From JAKAWQ01 sp963840545 (GTDB lineage: Bacteria; Pseudomonadota; Alphaproteobacteria; Acetobacterales; Acetobacteraceae), in contig CAWIZE010000006.1 in the NCBI GenBank assembly GCA_963840545.1, positions 248,001 to 312,000 of the forward strand: DNA of 64,000 nucleotides, given 5' to 3'. Each line of letters begins with the position of its first letter. Within the stretch, counting starts at the first letter, position 1. The position numbers and the translations under genes were made by a program. Under the pieces are notes generated by a model. The model was not told the DNA's origin. It saw only the letters and a list, made by a program, of their open reading frames with translations, and made no database searches. Positions 42,636 to 53,660 of this stretch are shown here, in pieces.

Positions 42636-42959
42636 TCGCTCCCGAGAGAACCTCGAACCCTCGGATCGGGACAGGTGGCGTCGGTCGCGCCCGATTGTCC
42701 GCCCGCCCGCCTTCCTTTCCCTCGCCCGCCGGCGGGCTGGCGGATTGACAGCACGGGGTCGGTTGTCATGGCGGCGAGGCCGCGTCTGGCGGGGAATTCA
42801 CGCCAGGCTTGGAGCATGACGATCGGGCCGGGTTTGGCGTAACAGCCGGTCCGGCCGCCGGGCCGGGCGCACACCCCGCGGAGCGTGCCGCCGACTTTGA
42901 TACGGCCGGGGTCGGCATTTGGGCTCGGATCCTTGGCGTTGGCGTTGCCGCCGGGGCGT

Positions 42960-43200
42960 TGCCGCTGGTGGATGGATCCAAGCGGCGGTTGGTTCGGTGG
43001 GTGGTGTTGGCGCCTTGCTGACGAGGCGCTCCGGGTTTTTGCGGAACGCGCGATCGAGCCTGTGCTGGCGTGCGGTGTGAACGGGATCGGCTTGTCCGTG
43101 ATGCACCTGGTCCGGGGTCAACGGGCCGATCCCGTCGTGGTGATGGTCCTCGTTGCTGTCGCGCGACACGAACGCGCGAGACCGACCTGCGAGATGTCGG
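42960..43200 (-). pseudogene. IS3-family transposase (OrfB) C-terminal remnant
   Basis: On the minus strand the sequence reads SNEDHHHDGIGPLTPDQVHHGQADPVH, then RLDRAFRKNPERLVSKAP, then PPTEPTAAWIHPP. This is the C-terminal end of IS3-type integrase-domain transposases (the H-x-x-G-I-G-x-x-T-P block and the P-x-A-A-W-I-N-P-P tail). Nothing upstream reads as the DDE core, so only a fragment of about 80 codons survives. The rest of the 42636-43472 gap holds no other supportable gene; open frames on the plus strand are its antisense. Confidence 0.7.
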
Positions 43201-43410
43201 CGAGGCGATTTTTGACATCGCGCAGTCCGGCCTGGTGCAGATCGGCGCCCATGGAAGGTGACCGACGCCATCCGCGGGGCCTTGGTCGGGAGGCGGGGAT
43301 TGAACTGACGTGAAGTCCCCGGGTTGGGCCAAGGGCCCAGCTCCCAGCTCCCAGCTCCCGGCTGCCGGTGCCAGCCTTCATAGAAAGCTGACACCCAGCT
43401 GTTGGTCCAG

Positions 43411-43478
43411 GTGCCCGATTGACGCGGCGTTTCGTGATCGCTGCGCGAGTGACGAAACTCTGCGATCGGGCACTAGCG
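43411..43478 (-). repeat. REP-like palindromic element, copy B
   Basis: A 9-bp outer stem gtgcccgat/atcgggcac (43411-43419 with 43465-43473) encloses tgacgcggc, an inner stem gtttcgt/acgaaac and tctgcg. It overlaps the stop codon of the ABC permease gene. Same design as 37600-37663 with paired changes in the outer stem. Confidence 0.75.
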
Positions 43479-44363
43479 CTGCATCCCCCAGCGGCGGACG
43501 GTGCGCTCCTCGAGGGTGCGGAAGATCACGGATTCGACCAGGAGCCCGATCAGGATGACGGCGAGCAGGCCGGCGAACACCTGCGCCGTCTCGAGCTCCT
43601 CGCGCGCCTGGAAGATATACCACCCGAGCCCGCCCGAACGCGAGGAGACGCCGAAGACGAGCTCGGCTGCGATCAGCGTCCGCCAGGCGAACGCCCAGCC
43701 GATCTTGAGCCCGGTCACGATCGACGCCGCGGCGGCCGGCATCAGGATCAGCGCCACGTAGCGGACGCCGGAGAGCCCGAAATTGCGCCCGCTCATGCGC
43801 AGCGTCTCGGGCACGGCGCGGAATCCCGTGCTGGTGTTCAGCACCACCGCCCAGAGCACGCCGTGGATCAGCACGAAGACGAGCGAAGGCGTGCCGAGAC
43901 CGAACCAGATCAGCGCCAGCGGCAACAGCGCGATCGCCGGCAGCGGGTTGAACATCGCCGTCAGCACCGCAAGGATGTCGTTGCCGATGCGGCTCGCCAC
44001 GGCGAGCGTGGTCAGCACCGCCGCGAGCGCGATGCCGGCGGCGTAGCCGATCAGCAGGACCCGGATCGAGGTGAGGATGCGCTCGCTGAGCGCGCCCGAG
44101 AGCATGCCGGCCACGAACACCCGCACGGTTGCGGTGAAGGTCGGGAACAACAGAGAATTGTCGAGCCAGAGCGCATAGACCTGCCAGAGCAGCGCGAGGC
44201 CGACCAGGACGAGCCCGCGGCGCACGGCGGCGTTCCCGGCGAGGCGCTCGGCCAGCGAAAGCGGCGCCTCGACCGCGGCGATCCGCCCGACATCCTCCGG
44301 AACGACCTCGAACTCCGGCCGGAGCGGCGGGCTCGCGAGCACGGCGCGATCGGGCTCAGGCAT
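43473..44363 (-). CDS. Nitrate/taurine/sulfonate-type ABC transporter permease
   Basis: 296-aa inner-membrane permease of the SsuC/TauC class with an N-terminal cytoplasmic stretch of about 45 residues and six membrane segments. The family coupling motif is present: RNFGLSGVRYVALILMPAAAASIVTGLKIGWAFAWRTLIAAELVFGVSSRSGGLGW. It overlaps the ATPase gene by 8 bp. The cargo is unknown. Confidence 0.88.
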   Translation of the reverse strand: MPEPDRAVLASPPLRPEFEVVPEDVGRIAAVEAPLSLAERLAGNAAVRRGLVLVGLALLWQVYALWLDNSLLFPTFTATVRVFVAGMLSGALSERILTSIRVLLIGYAAGIALAAVLTTLAVASRIGNDILAVLTAMFNPLPAIALLPLALIWFGLGTPSLVFVLIHGVLWAVVLNTSTGFRAVPETLRMSGRNFGLSGVRYVALILMPAAAASIVTGLKIGWAFAWRTLIAAELVFGVSSRSGGLGWYIFQAREELETAQVFAGLLAVILIGLLVESVIFRTLEERTVRRWGMQR

Positions 44364-45156
44364 GGGCGGGTTCAGGCGCGGCCACCGGCGCCGCCGGCGC
44401 GAAGAGGAGATCGTGGATGCGCCGCGTGAGCTGCCCGAAGGCGGGATCGGACGCGTCCTGCCCGTCGAGATGCTCGGCGTTGAGCTCCGCCCGCACCTGG
44501 CCGGGATGGGCGGAGAGCAGCAGGATGCGCGAGCCGAGCAGGGCCGCCTCCTCGATCGAGTGGGTGACGAACAGGATCGTGAGGCGCAGCATCCGCCAGA
44601 GCTCGTAGAGCTCCCGCTGCATGTGCCGGCGCGTCAGCGCATCGAGCGCGGCGAAGGGCTCGTCCATCAGCAGGATCGCGGGTTCCATCGCCAGCGCCCG
44701 CGCGATCGCGACGCGCATCTTCATTCCGCCCGAGAGCATGTGTGGATAGACGCCCGCGAATTCGGCGAGATTGACCTTCTCCAGTGAAGCGAGCGCGCGC
44801 TCCCGGACCTCGCGCGCGGCCAAGGAGCGGGCCACGCGCATCGGGAACATGACGTTGCCGAGCACGGTCTTCCACGGCATCAGCTGCTCGAACTCCTGGA
44901 ACACCATCATCCGGTCCGGCCCGGGGCCGGTGATCGCGCGGCCGGCGAGCGTGATGCTGCCCTCGACCGGCTTGAGGAAGCCGCCGATCGCCTTGAGCAG
45001 GCTGGTCTTGCCGCAGCCCGAGGGGCCGAGGATGATGAAGCGGTCGCCCTGGTGGACCGCGAGATCGACCCGATAGGTCGCCGTCACCAGATGCTGCGCG
45101 GTCTTGTATTGCAGCGTCACGCCCCGCGCCTCGAGGAGCGGCGGCGTCATCGGCAT
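44356..45156 (-). CDS. Nitrate/taurine/sulfonate-type ABC transporter ATPase
   Basis: 266-aa ATPase of the SsuB/TauB class. Walker A is ILGPSGCGKTSLLKAIGG, then FQEFEQLMPWKTVLGNV, signature MLSGGMKMRVAIARAL, Walker B AILLMDEPFAALDALTR and the H-loop VTHSIEEA. The signature has MKMR where most members have QRQR, an uncommon but tolerated variant. Located between the binding-protein and permease genes. Confidence 0.9.
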   Translation of the reverse strand: MPMTPPLLEARGVTLQYKTAQHLVTATYRVDLAVHQGDRFIILGPSGCGKTSLLKAIGGFLKPVEGSITLAGRAITGPGPDRMMVFQEFEQLMPWKTVLGNVMFPMRVARSLAAREVRERALASLEKVNLAEFAGVYPHMLSGGMKMRVAIARALAMEPAILLMDEPFAALDALTRRHMQRELYELWRMLRLTILFVTHSIEEAALLGSRILLLSAHPGQVRAELNAEHLDGQDASDPAFGQLTRRIHDLLFAPAAPVAAPEPAHA

Positions 45157-45166
45157 GGCCGCGTCC

Positions 45167-46186
45167 TCAGCTTCCCGGCTCGCTGCCGATCGTCGGGAAG
45201 AAGAGATCCTTCCAGCTTGCCGGCGCCGCCGGGATCATGCCGATCTTGGCCATGAATGCCGCGTACTCCATCGTCCGCTGCGGTATTACGGTCCAGTGGT
45301 TTTCCGGATCCTTAATCATGCGCACCAGCGCCGCCGCGGAAAGCGAGGTCGGCGCGCTCGCCATGTAGATCTTCGCCGCCTCGTCCGGGTGATCGACGAT
45401 CAGCCGGTCCGCCTCCTCGAGTGCGGCGACGAAGATCGCCACCAGCTTCGGATTGTCCCGCACGAAGCGGCCGGTGGTCCAGGCCACGTTGAAGGTTCCC
45501 GGGCCGCCGAGAACATCGTAGCTGTCGAGCACGCGATGAACGCCCGGCTTTTCCAGCTCCTCGTACATGAAGGGCGCGGAGGTGAAATGCGCCGTGATCC
45601 CGGCCTTGCGCGCGAGCATCGCCGCCATCCCGTCGGGGTGCGACATCGAGACCGTGAGCGTGTTGAGTTTTCCCGCGCCGGCCGGCCCGAATTCCTGCGC
45701 GGCGGCCATCATCAGCGTGATCGCCTGGATCGAGACCCCGGCCGCCGGCATCGCGATCCGGTCCCGGCTCGTGAAGTCCTTGAGCGAATGGACGTTGGCA
45801 TCGATCGTGTTGAGATAGAGCGGCATCGCGTTGAGGGCGGCGATGCCGCGGACGCGCAGATTGTCCCGCGTGCGCGCCCAGAGCAGCACCATCGGCGCCA
45901 CGCCGCCCGAGACGATGTCGAGCTGGCCGGAGATCAGCGCCTCGTTCATCGCCGCGCCGTCGGTAAATTGCAGCCAGCGCGTCTTGATGTCCAATCCCTG
46001 CGCCGCGCCAAGCCGCTCGAGAATGTGGCCGGCCTGGATCACGGTCAGCGGCAGATAGGAGATCCCGTATTCGGCCGCGATCCGGATGGTCTGAGCCCGC
46101 GCCGGCAGCGCCGGGGAACAGGCGAGGGAACAGGCGATCAGGAAGGTCACGACGGCTGCGCGCCAGCCGCGTCTCGTTCGCCTCAT
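45167..46186 (-). CDS. ABC transporter substrate-binding protein (NMT1/TauA-like)
   Basis: 339-aa periplasmic protein with a Sec signal (WRAAVVTFLIACSLACSPALPARAQ). The body has the NMT1/SsuA-like fold: IRIAAEYGISYLPLTVIQAGHILERLGAAQGL, LISGQLDIVSGGVAPMVLLWARTR and IYMASAPTSLSAAALVRMIKDPENHWTVIPQRTMEYAAFMAKIG. A GGAG Shine-Dalgarno precedes the ATG. First gene of the three-gene importer. The ligand (aromatic, sulfonate or pyrimidine-type) cannot be read from sequence. Confidence 0.87.
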   Translation of the reverse strand: MRRTRRGWRAAVVTFLIACSLACSPALPARAQTIRIAAEYGISYLPLTVIQAGHILERLGAAQGLDIKTRWLQFTDGAAMNEALISGQLDIVSGGVAPMVLLWARTRDNLRVRGIAALNAMPLYLNTIDANVHSLKDFTSRDRIAMPAAGVSIQAITLMMAAAQEFGPAGAGKLNTLTVSMSHPDGMAAMLARKAGITAHFTSAPFMYEELEKPGVHRVLDSYDVLGGPGTFNVAWTTGRFVRDNPKLVAIFVAALEEADRLIVDHPDEAAKIYMASAPTSLSAAALVRMIKDPENHWTVIPQRTMEYAAFMAKIGMIPAAPASWKDLFFPTIGSEPGS

Positions 46187-46396
46187 CGTTCGTGCTCCTC
46201 CGGGCCGATTTCGCCGCGCCCGCCATCCGGCCCGACGATTTTACGGGGGACTCTAGGTGTCGGCCGGAGCGAGCGTCAAGCAACGGGCCGAGGCACGATC
46301 CGTTGCGGCGGCGCCTGGCGGCCTATGTAATCTCTGTTGCCCGAACGGCCGCCGGCCGCCAGGATCGGCCGCCCCCGCTTTGGCAAAGGACCGGAC

Positions 46397-46699
46397 ATGC
46401 CGAGAAAATCCGCACCCCCGGCAGGCGCGCCGCCGGCGCTGCCGCTGCCCTCCACACCCGACCTCGAACCCCTGCTCCGCGAGCTCACCGGCCGCGTGCT
46501 CGATGCCCTCAACCGCAACACCGCCGCCATCCTCGCCGCCGGCATCATGTCCTCGCGCGGCCGGCCGCACACGCCGGAGGAGGCGATCCGCCTCCAGCAG
46601 GAGATGATCGGCACCCTCTGGCCGCGGGCCGCGGCGGCGCCGAAGCCGGCCGACCAAGAGCCGGCCGACCAGGAGCCGGCCGACCAGGAGGCGGCCTGA
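46397..46699 (+). CDS. Small hypothetical protein with ADQEP repeats
   Basis: 100 aa from the ATG at 46397. A Pro/Ala-rich start leads into a helical, likely conserved segment LEPLLRELTGRVLDALNRNTAAILAAGIMSSRGRPHTPEEAIRLQQEMIGTLWP. The C-terminus consists of three PADQE repeats from a 15-bp tandem repeat. I do not recognise the family. Codon use is like its neighbours, and it lies upstream of uvrB in the same direction. Confidence 0.65.
   Translation: MPRKSAPPAGAPPALPLPSTPDLEPLLRELTGRVLDALNRNTAAILAAGIMSSRGRPHTPEEAIRLQQEMIGTLWPRAAAAPKPADQEPADQEPADQEAA
46645..46689. repeat. 15-bp tandem repeat, three units
   Basis: Unit gccggccgaccagga, nearly identical in three copies, in frame at the 3' end of the small hypothetical gene. 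Confidence 0.85.
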
Positions 46700-46781
46700 A
46701 GGCAGGCCGGCTCGACAGGCGGCGCGGCGCTCCCCATCTCCCTTCGCGCCATCGCCCTATCGCACCGGTCCGGAGTCGCCG

Positions 46782-49013
<2,232 letters not shown>

Positions 49014-49025
49014 CCCGGCCCCGAC

Positions 49026-49796
49026 ATGGAGCTGCCCATCTCCGCGTGCCTGCCGCGCGCGGCCCTCGTCACCGGCGGCGCCCGCCGCCTCGGCCGGGCG
49101 ATCGCGCTGGGGCTGGCCGCTTCCGGCTTCGATATCGCGATCCATGCCCACACCGCCCGCGCCGAGGCCGAAACCCTCGCCGCCGAGATCGAAGCCGCGG
49201 GCCGCCGCGCCCTCGTGGTCACGGCCGATCTCGCCCGCGAGGAGGAGGTGCAGGCGCTTTTCCCCGCCGCCGCCGGGCTCGGGCCGATCGGCCTCGTCGT
49301 CAACAACGCCAGCGCCTTCGAGCGCGACGAATGGGAGAGCGCCACCCGCGCCTCGTGGGACCGGCACCTCGAGCCCAACCTGCGCGCCCCCTTCGTGCTG
49401 ACGCAGCATTTCGCCCGCGCCCTGCCGGCCGCGGCCGAGGGGGTCGTGGTCAACCTGCTCGACGAGCGGGTCTGGGCGCTCACCCCCCACTTCGTCTCCT
49501 ACACGCTCTCCAAGGCGGGGCTCTGGACGCTCACCCGCACGCTGGCGCTGGCCCTCGCCCCGCGCATCCGGGTGGCGGCGATCGGCCCCGGCCCGACGCT
49601 GCCGAGCGCGCGCCAGACGGCGGCCGAGTTCGCGCGCCAGACGGCCGCGCTGCCGCTCAAGCGCGGCCCGACTCCGGACGAAGTGGCGCGCGCGGTCCTG
49701 ATGATCCTTGCCCTGCCCTCCTTCACCGGCCAGATGCTGGCGCTCGACGGCGGCCAGCACCTGCGCGGGGCGCCGGGCGGCGCCGTCGCGGAATGA
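49026..49796 (+). CDS. FolM/pteridine reductase-like SDR
   Basis: 256-aa short-chain dehydrogenase. The nucleotide motif is TGGARRLGRAIALGLAASGFDIAIHAH; the T-G-x-x-x-R-x-G form and the Arg are typical of pteridine reductases and FolM rather than ordinary SDRs. VVNNASAFERDEWES gives the NNAS motif, and SYTLSKAGLWTLTRTLAL the Y-x-x-x-K active site. It overlaps folB by ATGA, which supports a role in reducing dihydropterins for folate or monapterin (inference from context). Confidence 0.85.
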   Translation: MELPISACLPRAALVTGGARRLGRAIALGLAASGFDIAIHAHTARAEAETLAAEIEAAGRRALVVTADLAREEEVQALFPAAAGLGPIGLVVNNASAFERDEWESATRASWDRHLEPNLRAPFVLTQHFARALPAAAEGVVVNLLDERVWALTPHFVSYTLSKAGLWTLTRTLALALAPRIRVAAIGPGPTLPSARQTAAEFARQTAALPLKRGPTPDEVARAVLMILALPSFTGQMLALDGGQHLRGAPGGAVAE

Positions 49797-50212
49797 CCGG
49801 CATGGAAACCCCCCGCATCGCCGATGCCCAGCGCGGCGTCCGCCACGTCTTCATCCGCGACATGACGCTGGCGGCGCGGATCGGCGTCACCGCCTCCGAG
49901 AAGCGCGGCCCCCAGCGTGTGCGGGTCAATGTCGATCTCGCGGTCGAGGACGACGGCGCCCGTCCGCTCTCGCGCGCGAGCGTCGGGCAGGACCGGCTGG
50001 CGCGGGTGGTCGATTACGAGCCGATCGCCGCCGCGGTGCGCCGGATCGTGGCCGACGGCCATGTCGGGCTGGTCGAGACCCTCGCCGAGCGGATCGCCGA
50101 GGCCTGTCTCGCGGACCGCCGCGTGCTCGCGGCACGGGTCCGGGTGGAAAAGCTCGAGGTCTTCGCCGATGTCGCCGCGGTCGGGGTGGAGATCGAGCGC
50201 CGCCGCGGTTGA
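49793..50212 (+). CDS. folB: Dihydroneopterin aldolase FolB
   Basis: Cleaves 7,8-dihydroneopterin to 6-hydroxymethyl-dihydropterin in folate synthesis. 139 aa from an ATG overlapping the SDR stop. Motifs: HVFIRDMTLAARIGVTASEKRGPQRVRVNVDLAV (catalytic Glu region), RVVDYEPIAAAVRRI and HVGLVETLAERIAEACL. VRVEKLEVFADVAAVGVEIER is the C-terminal strand pair with the conserved Lys. Confidence 0.93.
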   Translation: MTGMETPRIADAQRGVRHVFIRDMTLAARIGVTASEKRGPQRVRVNVDLAVEDDGARPLSRASVGQDRLARVVDYEPIAAAVRRIVADGHVGLVETLAERIAEACLADRRVLAARVRVEKLEVFADVAAVGVEIERRRG

Positions 50213-50244
50213 GCCCTCAGGCCTGAACCCTCAGGCCCCAACCC

Positions 50245-51372
50245 TCAGGATTGCGCGGCCGGCGAGACCACGAAGCAGCCGGTGTGGTCGCGCCCGAGCG
50301 CCTCGCAGGCCTGGACCGCGGCGGTGCGCGAAAGCCCGACCAGCCGCGCCCGGTAGAGCATGGCGTGGGGCTCGCGCACGCTCATCACCGTGGGCCAGGC
50401 CGCCCTGAGCTGGCTCGGCGCCTGCCGGAGCGCCATGGTCAGCGCCGTATGCGCGGCGCCCATCTGATCGAAGGCGCCGACCTGGATCGCCCACGGCCCG
50501 CGGAGCGAGCCGCTCGATTGCGGGGGCGGCGTGTCGGCGAGCGCCGGCGAGATGAGGTGGAAGCCGCCGGCCGGCCGCGGCGGGGGGGGCAGCGCCGCCA
50601 CGCGTTGCGGCGGCGGCGGCACCGGGCGCGGCGGCTCGTAGAGCTGGGCGATGCGCACCGGCGCCGGCTGCGGCGCCAGGGGCGGTGGCAGGGGCGCCGG
50701 CTGCGGCGCCAGGGGCGGTGGCGGCGGCGCCGCGGGCCGCGGCGCAGGGCGGGGCGGCAGCGGTGCCGTGTTCATCGCATATGCGGTCCCGCCGCCGGCG
50801 CCGACCGGCAGGGCGCCGCCAATTCGCGGCGCCAGCATGGCGACGTAGCGCTGGGTCTCGTAGGGCAGCGGCACGCCGTCGGAGAGGTGCTCCTCGTAGC
50901 GCGCCGGCCCGGCATTGTAGGCCGCGAGGAACCCGGGCGAGCCGAAGAGGTCGTACATCTCGCGCAAATAGGCGGTGCCGGCGAAGATATTGTCCCGCGG
51001 GTCGTAGGGATCGCCGCCGAGGCCGTATTCGGACTCGAGCTCCTGATAGGTGTCCGGCATCACTTGCATCAGCCCCATGGCGCCGGCGGGCGAGGTGATC
51101 GGCTCGCCGTCAAGATATTCGTTGCCGCCCGACTCGACGTTCATGACCTCGCGGATCCAGACCTGGGGCACGTCGAAATGCTCCGAGGCCTGGGCGATAT
51201 AGGGGCCCCAGGGGTCCCAGGACGGGCCGGGGGGATTGTAGCCGCGGGGCGCGTTGGCGGCGTAGCGGGCGGCCTGCTGGCGGGCGCTGAGCTGCGGGCC
51301 GCGGCTGGCGCAGGCGGAGAGGAGGGAGAGGGCGGCGAGGGCGGCGAAAATGGGCAGTGAAGACCGTCTCAT
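50245..51372 (-). CDS. Lytic transglycosylase lipoprotein with SPOR domain
   Basis: 375-aa peptidoglycan-cleaving enzyme. The signal ends in lipobox LLSAC (about residue 20). The SLT domain spans about residues 55-190: VWIREVMNVESGGNEYLDG holds the catalytic Glu, and SPAGAMGLMQVMPDTYQEL, AGTAYLREMYDLFGSPGFLAAYNAGPARYEEHL and YETQRYV complete it. A Pro/Ala-rich linker follows (about residues 200-290). The C-terminal SPOR domain (GPWAIQVGAFDQMGAAHTALTMALRQ...ARLVGLSRTAAVQACEAL) should bind denuded glycan at the septum. Convergent with folB. Confidence 0.9.
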   Translation of the reverse strand: MRRSSLPIFAALAALSLLSACASRGPQLSARQQAARYAANAPRGYNPPGPSWDPWGPYIAQASEHFDVPQVWIREVMNVESGGNEYLDGEPITSPAGAMGLMQVMPDTYQELESEYGLGGDPYDPRDNIFAGTAYLREMYDLFGSPGFLAAYNAGPARYEEHLSDGVPLPYETQRYVAMLAPRIGGALPVGAGGGTAYAMNTAPLPPRPAPRPAAPPPPPLAPQPAPLPPPLAPQPAPVRIAQLYEPPRPVPPPPQRVAALPPPPRPAGGFHLISPALADTPPPQSSGSLRGPWAIQVGAFDQMGAAHTALTMALRQAPSQLRAAWPTVMSVREPHAMLYRARLVGLSRTAAVQACEALGRDHTGCFVVSPAAQS

Positions 51373-51560
51373 ACGGCGATGGCTCCCCTCGGCGCGGAAC
51401 AGAAAGACAACGGCCGAGCGGCCGTCATTGAGGCGGTCGGTCAGAAAAACACTCTAACCTCTTATCCGAATATCCACCCGGCGGCAAGCTTTTGGACAGA
51501 GCGGGCAGTTCGGATATTCATTCGGTGCCATTGCGACCCGTTTCGGACAGGAATCCGTCC

Positions 51561-51902
51561 ATGAAGCTCGTCCCGCGCGGTAGCGTTTTGCCGATTTGCT
51601 TCCTCCTGACAGTAATCGGCTGCGCCGGGCCGCGCCCCAAGCCGGTGGTCGCCGTCACGCCCGCCAATGTCAGCTACGGCACGATTCTCGTCGCCCGGCA
51701 GGCCGAGGCGGCGCCCGGCGTGCTCGCAGCACTCGGCCAGGCGGCGGGCGCGGACGACCCGGCCGTCGAGTTCATCGTCCGCGAGGATGACGGGCAGGTG
51801 GTCTCGGTGGTGCAGCCGGGCGGATCGCGGCTGACGCCCGGGGAGCGGGTGATGATCGTTCATGGGGCGGCGACCCGCCTCGCGGCCGCGACACAGGAGT
51901 GA
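51561..51902 (+). CDS. SlyB-like outer-membrane lipoprotein
   Basis: 113-aa predicted lipoprotein from the ATG at 51561. The short signal PICFLLTVIGCAG ends in a lipobox-type Cys. The C-terminal half, VEFIVREDDGQVVSVVQPGGSRLTPGERVMIVHG, matches the C-terminal motif of SlyB/Pcp glycine-zipper lipoproteins. The glycine zipper itself is poor here, so the match is partial. Confidence 0.65.
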   Translation: MKLVPRGSVLPICFLLTVIGCAGPRPKPVVAVTPANVSYGTILVARQAEAAPGVLAALGQAAGADDPAVEFIVREDDGQVVSVVQPGGSRLTPGERVMIVHGAATRLAAATQE

Positions 51903-51939
51903 GTTGCGGCCGGGCGGCGAATGGGCTAACGCGCGAGCC

Positions 51940-52830
51940 ATGGAAGGGTCGATCTCGCTCGCCACCAAGGGGGCGGCGCCGCGCGCGCTCGCCGCGGCGG
52001 GCGAACCGGTGCTTGAGCTCAGGCCGAACCGCACCTTCGCGCTCCGCCAGGCCCTGGCGGCCGAGGACGTACGCGCGGGGCTCAGGCTCTGGCGGCTGAT
52101 CGCGATGCTCGGCTGGCTCGATATCCGGCTGCGCTATCGCGGCTCGGTGCTGGGGCCGGGCTGGCTCACGCTTTCCACGGCGATCATGATCGCGGCGCTC
52201 GGGTTCCTTTATTCGCAGCTCTTCCATACCAACCTGCATGCTTACCTGCCGTTCCTCGCGCTCTCGATGATCCTGTGGAATTTTCTCTCGACGCTGGTCA
52301 GCGAGGCGTGCACCTGCTTCGTCCAGGCGGAGGGCACGATCCGCTCGGTCCGGATGCCGTTCTTCCTGCATGCGGGACGGATGATGGTGCGCAACGTGCT
52401 GGTGCTCGCGCACAACATCCCGGTGCTGGTCGCGGTGTTCCTGCTGCTTTCGATCTGGCCCGGGGCGACGGCGCTGATCGCGGTGCCGGCGTTCGCGCTC
52501 TGGCTGGTCGACGGGATCGCGATGGCCTATCTGCTCGGCATCTTCTGCGCCCGGTTCCGCGACGTGCCGCCGATCGTTGGCAGCGTGATGCAGATCGGCT
52601 TCTTCGTCAGCCCGATCATCTGGGAGCCGACGACGCTCTCGGCGAGATGGCGGCACCTGCTGCCGATCAACCCGTTCTACACGCTGCTCGAGGTGGTGCG
52701 CGGGCCGTTGCTCGGGGTGGCGCCGAGCCTTGCCGTGTGGGCGAGCGCGCTCGGCTACAGCCTCATCATCGCGCTGGTCGCCTGGCTGCTGTTCGTGCGC
52801 GCCCGGCACCGGGTGGCGTTCTGGATCTGA
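51940..52830 (+). CDS. ABC-2 type polysaccharide/lipid export permease
   Basis: 296-aa exporter permease of the Wzm/KpsM/TagG class. The N-terminus is cytoplasmic, then LRLWRLIAMLGWLDIRLRYRGSVLGPGWLTLSTAIMIAALGFLYSQLF, the usual interfacial helix plus first membrane segment. Six segments in all, with ARFRDVPPIVGSVMQIGFFVSPIIWEP and LLPINPFYTLLEVVRGPLLG as family motifs. Start at ATG 51940. It works with the ATPase encoded 29 bp downstream to export a surface glycan or teichoic-like polymer; no glycosyltransferases lie beside it. Confidence 0.88.
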   Translation: MEGSISLATKGAAPRALAAAGEPVLELRPNRTFALRQALAAEDVRAGLRLWRLIAMLGWLDIRLRYRGSVLGPGWLTLSTAIMIAALGFLYSQLFHTNLHAYLPFLALSMILWNFLSTLVSEACTCFVQAEGTIRSVRMPFFLHAGRMMVRNVLVLAHNIPVLVAVFLLLSIWPGATALIAVPAFALWLVDGIAMAYLLGIFCARFRDVPPIVGSVMQIGFFVSPIIWEPTTLSARWRHLLPINPFYTLLEVVRGPLLGVAPSLAVWASALGYSLIIALVAWLLFVRARHRVAFWI

Positions 52831-52859
52831 TTGGATCCGGGAGGATCCGCGAGGGAGCG

Positions 52860-53660
52860 ATGGCCAGGATCTCGGTGCGCGACGTGGCGGTCGATTTTCC
52901 GCTCTATCACGGCTCGAGCCGGAGCCTGAAGAAGACCTTCTTCGCCGCCGCCGCAGGGCGCGTGGGGACGGACCAGCAGCGCCGGATGGTGGTGCAGGCG
53001 CTGAGCGGGATCCGCTTCGAGCTGGCGAGCGGCGATCGGCTCGGGCTGATCGGCGGCAACGGGGCGGGCAAGACGACGCTCTTGCGCGTGCTTGCCGGGA
53101 TCTATGAGCCGGTGGCGGGCGAGGTGACGATCGCGGGCAGCCTGACCGCGCTGCTCGACCCCAATCTCGGGATGAACCCGGATCTCACGGGGCGGGAGAA
53201 CATATTGCTGCGCGGGCTCTATAGCGGGCTGGCGCGGCCGGCGATCCGGCGGCTCGAGGAGGATGTGCGCGCGTTCGCCGAGCTCGGCGAGTTCCTCGAC
53301 CTGCCGGTCAGGCTCTACAGCTCGGGGATGATGGTGCGGCTCGGCTTTGCGCTGGCGACCGCGATCCGTCCGCAGGTCCTGCTGATGGACGAATGGTTCC
53401 TGGCCGGGGACGCGGCCTTCATGGAGAAGGCGCGGGAGCGGCTGGAGAGCATGGTGCGGGGGGCGGAGATCCTGGTGCTTTCCTCGCACGTGGCCCCCGT
53501 GATCCAGGCCTGGTGCACGCGGGTGATCTGGCTCGAGCAGGGGCGGATCCGGGCGGACGGGCCGGCCGAGGCGGTGCTCGAGCAGTATCTCGGCCACCCG
53601 GTGGCGCCGCTGGCGGAGGGGATGCCGAGTGCGGCGGAGATCGTTGCCGCAAGGGTCTAG
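52860..53660 (+). CDS. Polysaccharide/lipid export ABC ATPase (Wzt/KpsT type)
   Basis: 266-aa ATPase. ISVRDVAVDFPLYHGSSRSLKKTFF is the conserved N-terminus of Wzt/TagH proteins. Walker A is LIGGNGAGKTTLLRVLAG; then GMNPDLTGRENILLRGLY and signature YSSGMMVRLGFALAT, the YSSGM form specific to this export class. Walker B is VLLMDEWFLAGD. It lacks the C-terminal carbohydrate-binding domain seen in some Wzt proteins. Start at ATG 52860 after GAGGGAG. Confidence 0.9.
   Translation: MARISVRDVAVDFPLYHGSSRSLKKTFFAAAAGRVGTDQQRRMVVQALSGIRFELASGDRLGLIGGNGAGKTTLLRVLAGIYEPVAGEVTIAGSLTALLDPNLGMNPDLTGRENILLRGLYSGLARPAIRRLEEDVRAFAELGEFLDLPVRLYSSGMMVRLGFALATAIRPQVLLMDEWFLAGDAAFMEKARERLESMVRGAEILVLSSHVAPVIQAWCTRVIWLEQGRIRADGPAEAVLEQYLGHPVAPLAEGMPSAAEIVAARV

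Noticed and set aside
42885..43313. 142-codon plus-strand frame as a gene
   Set aside because: It is antisense to the IS3 transposase remnant, which has recognisable conserved residues.
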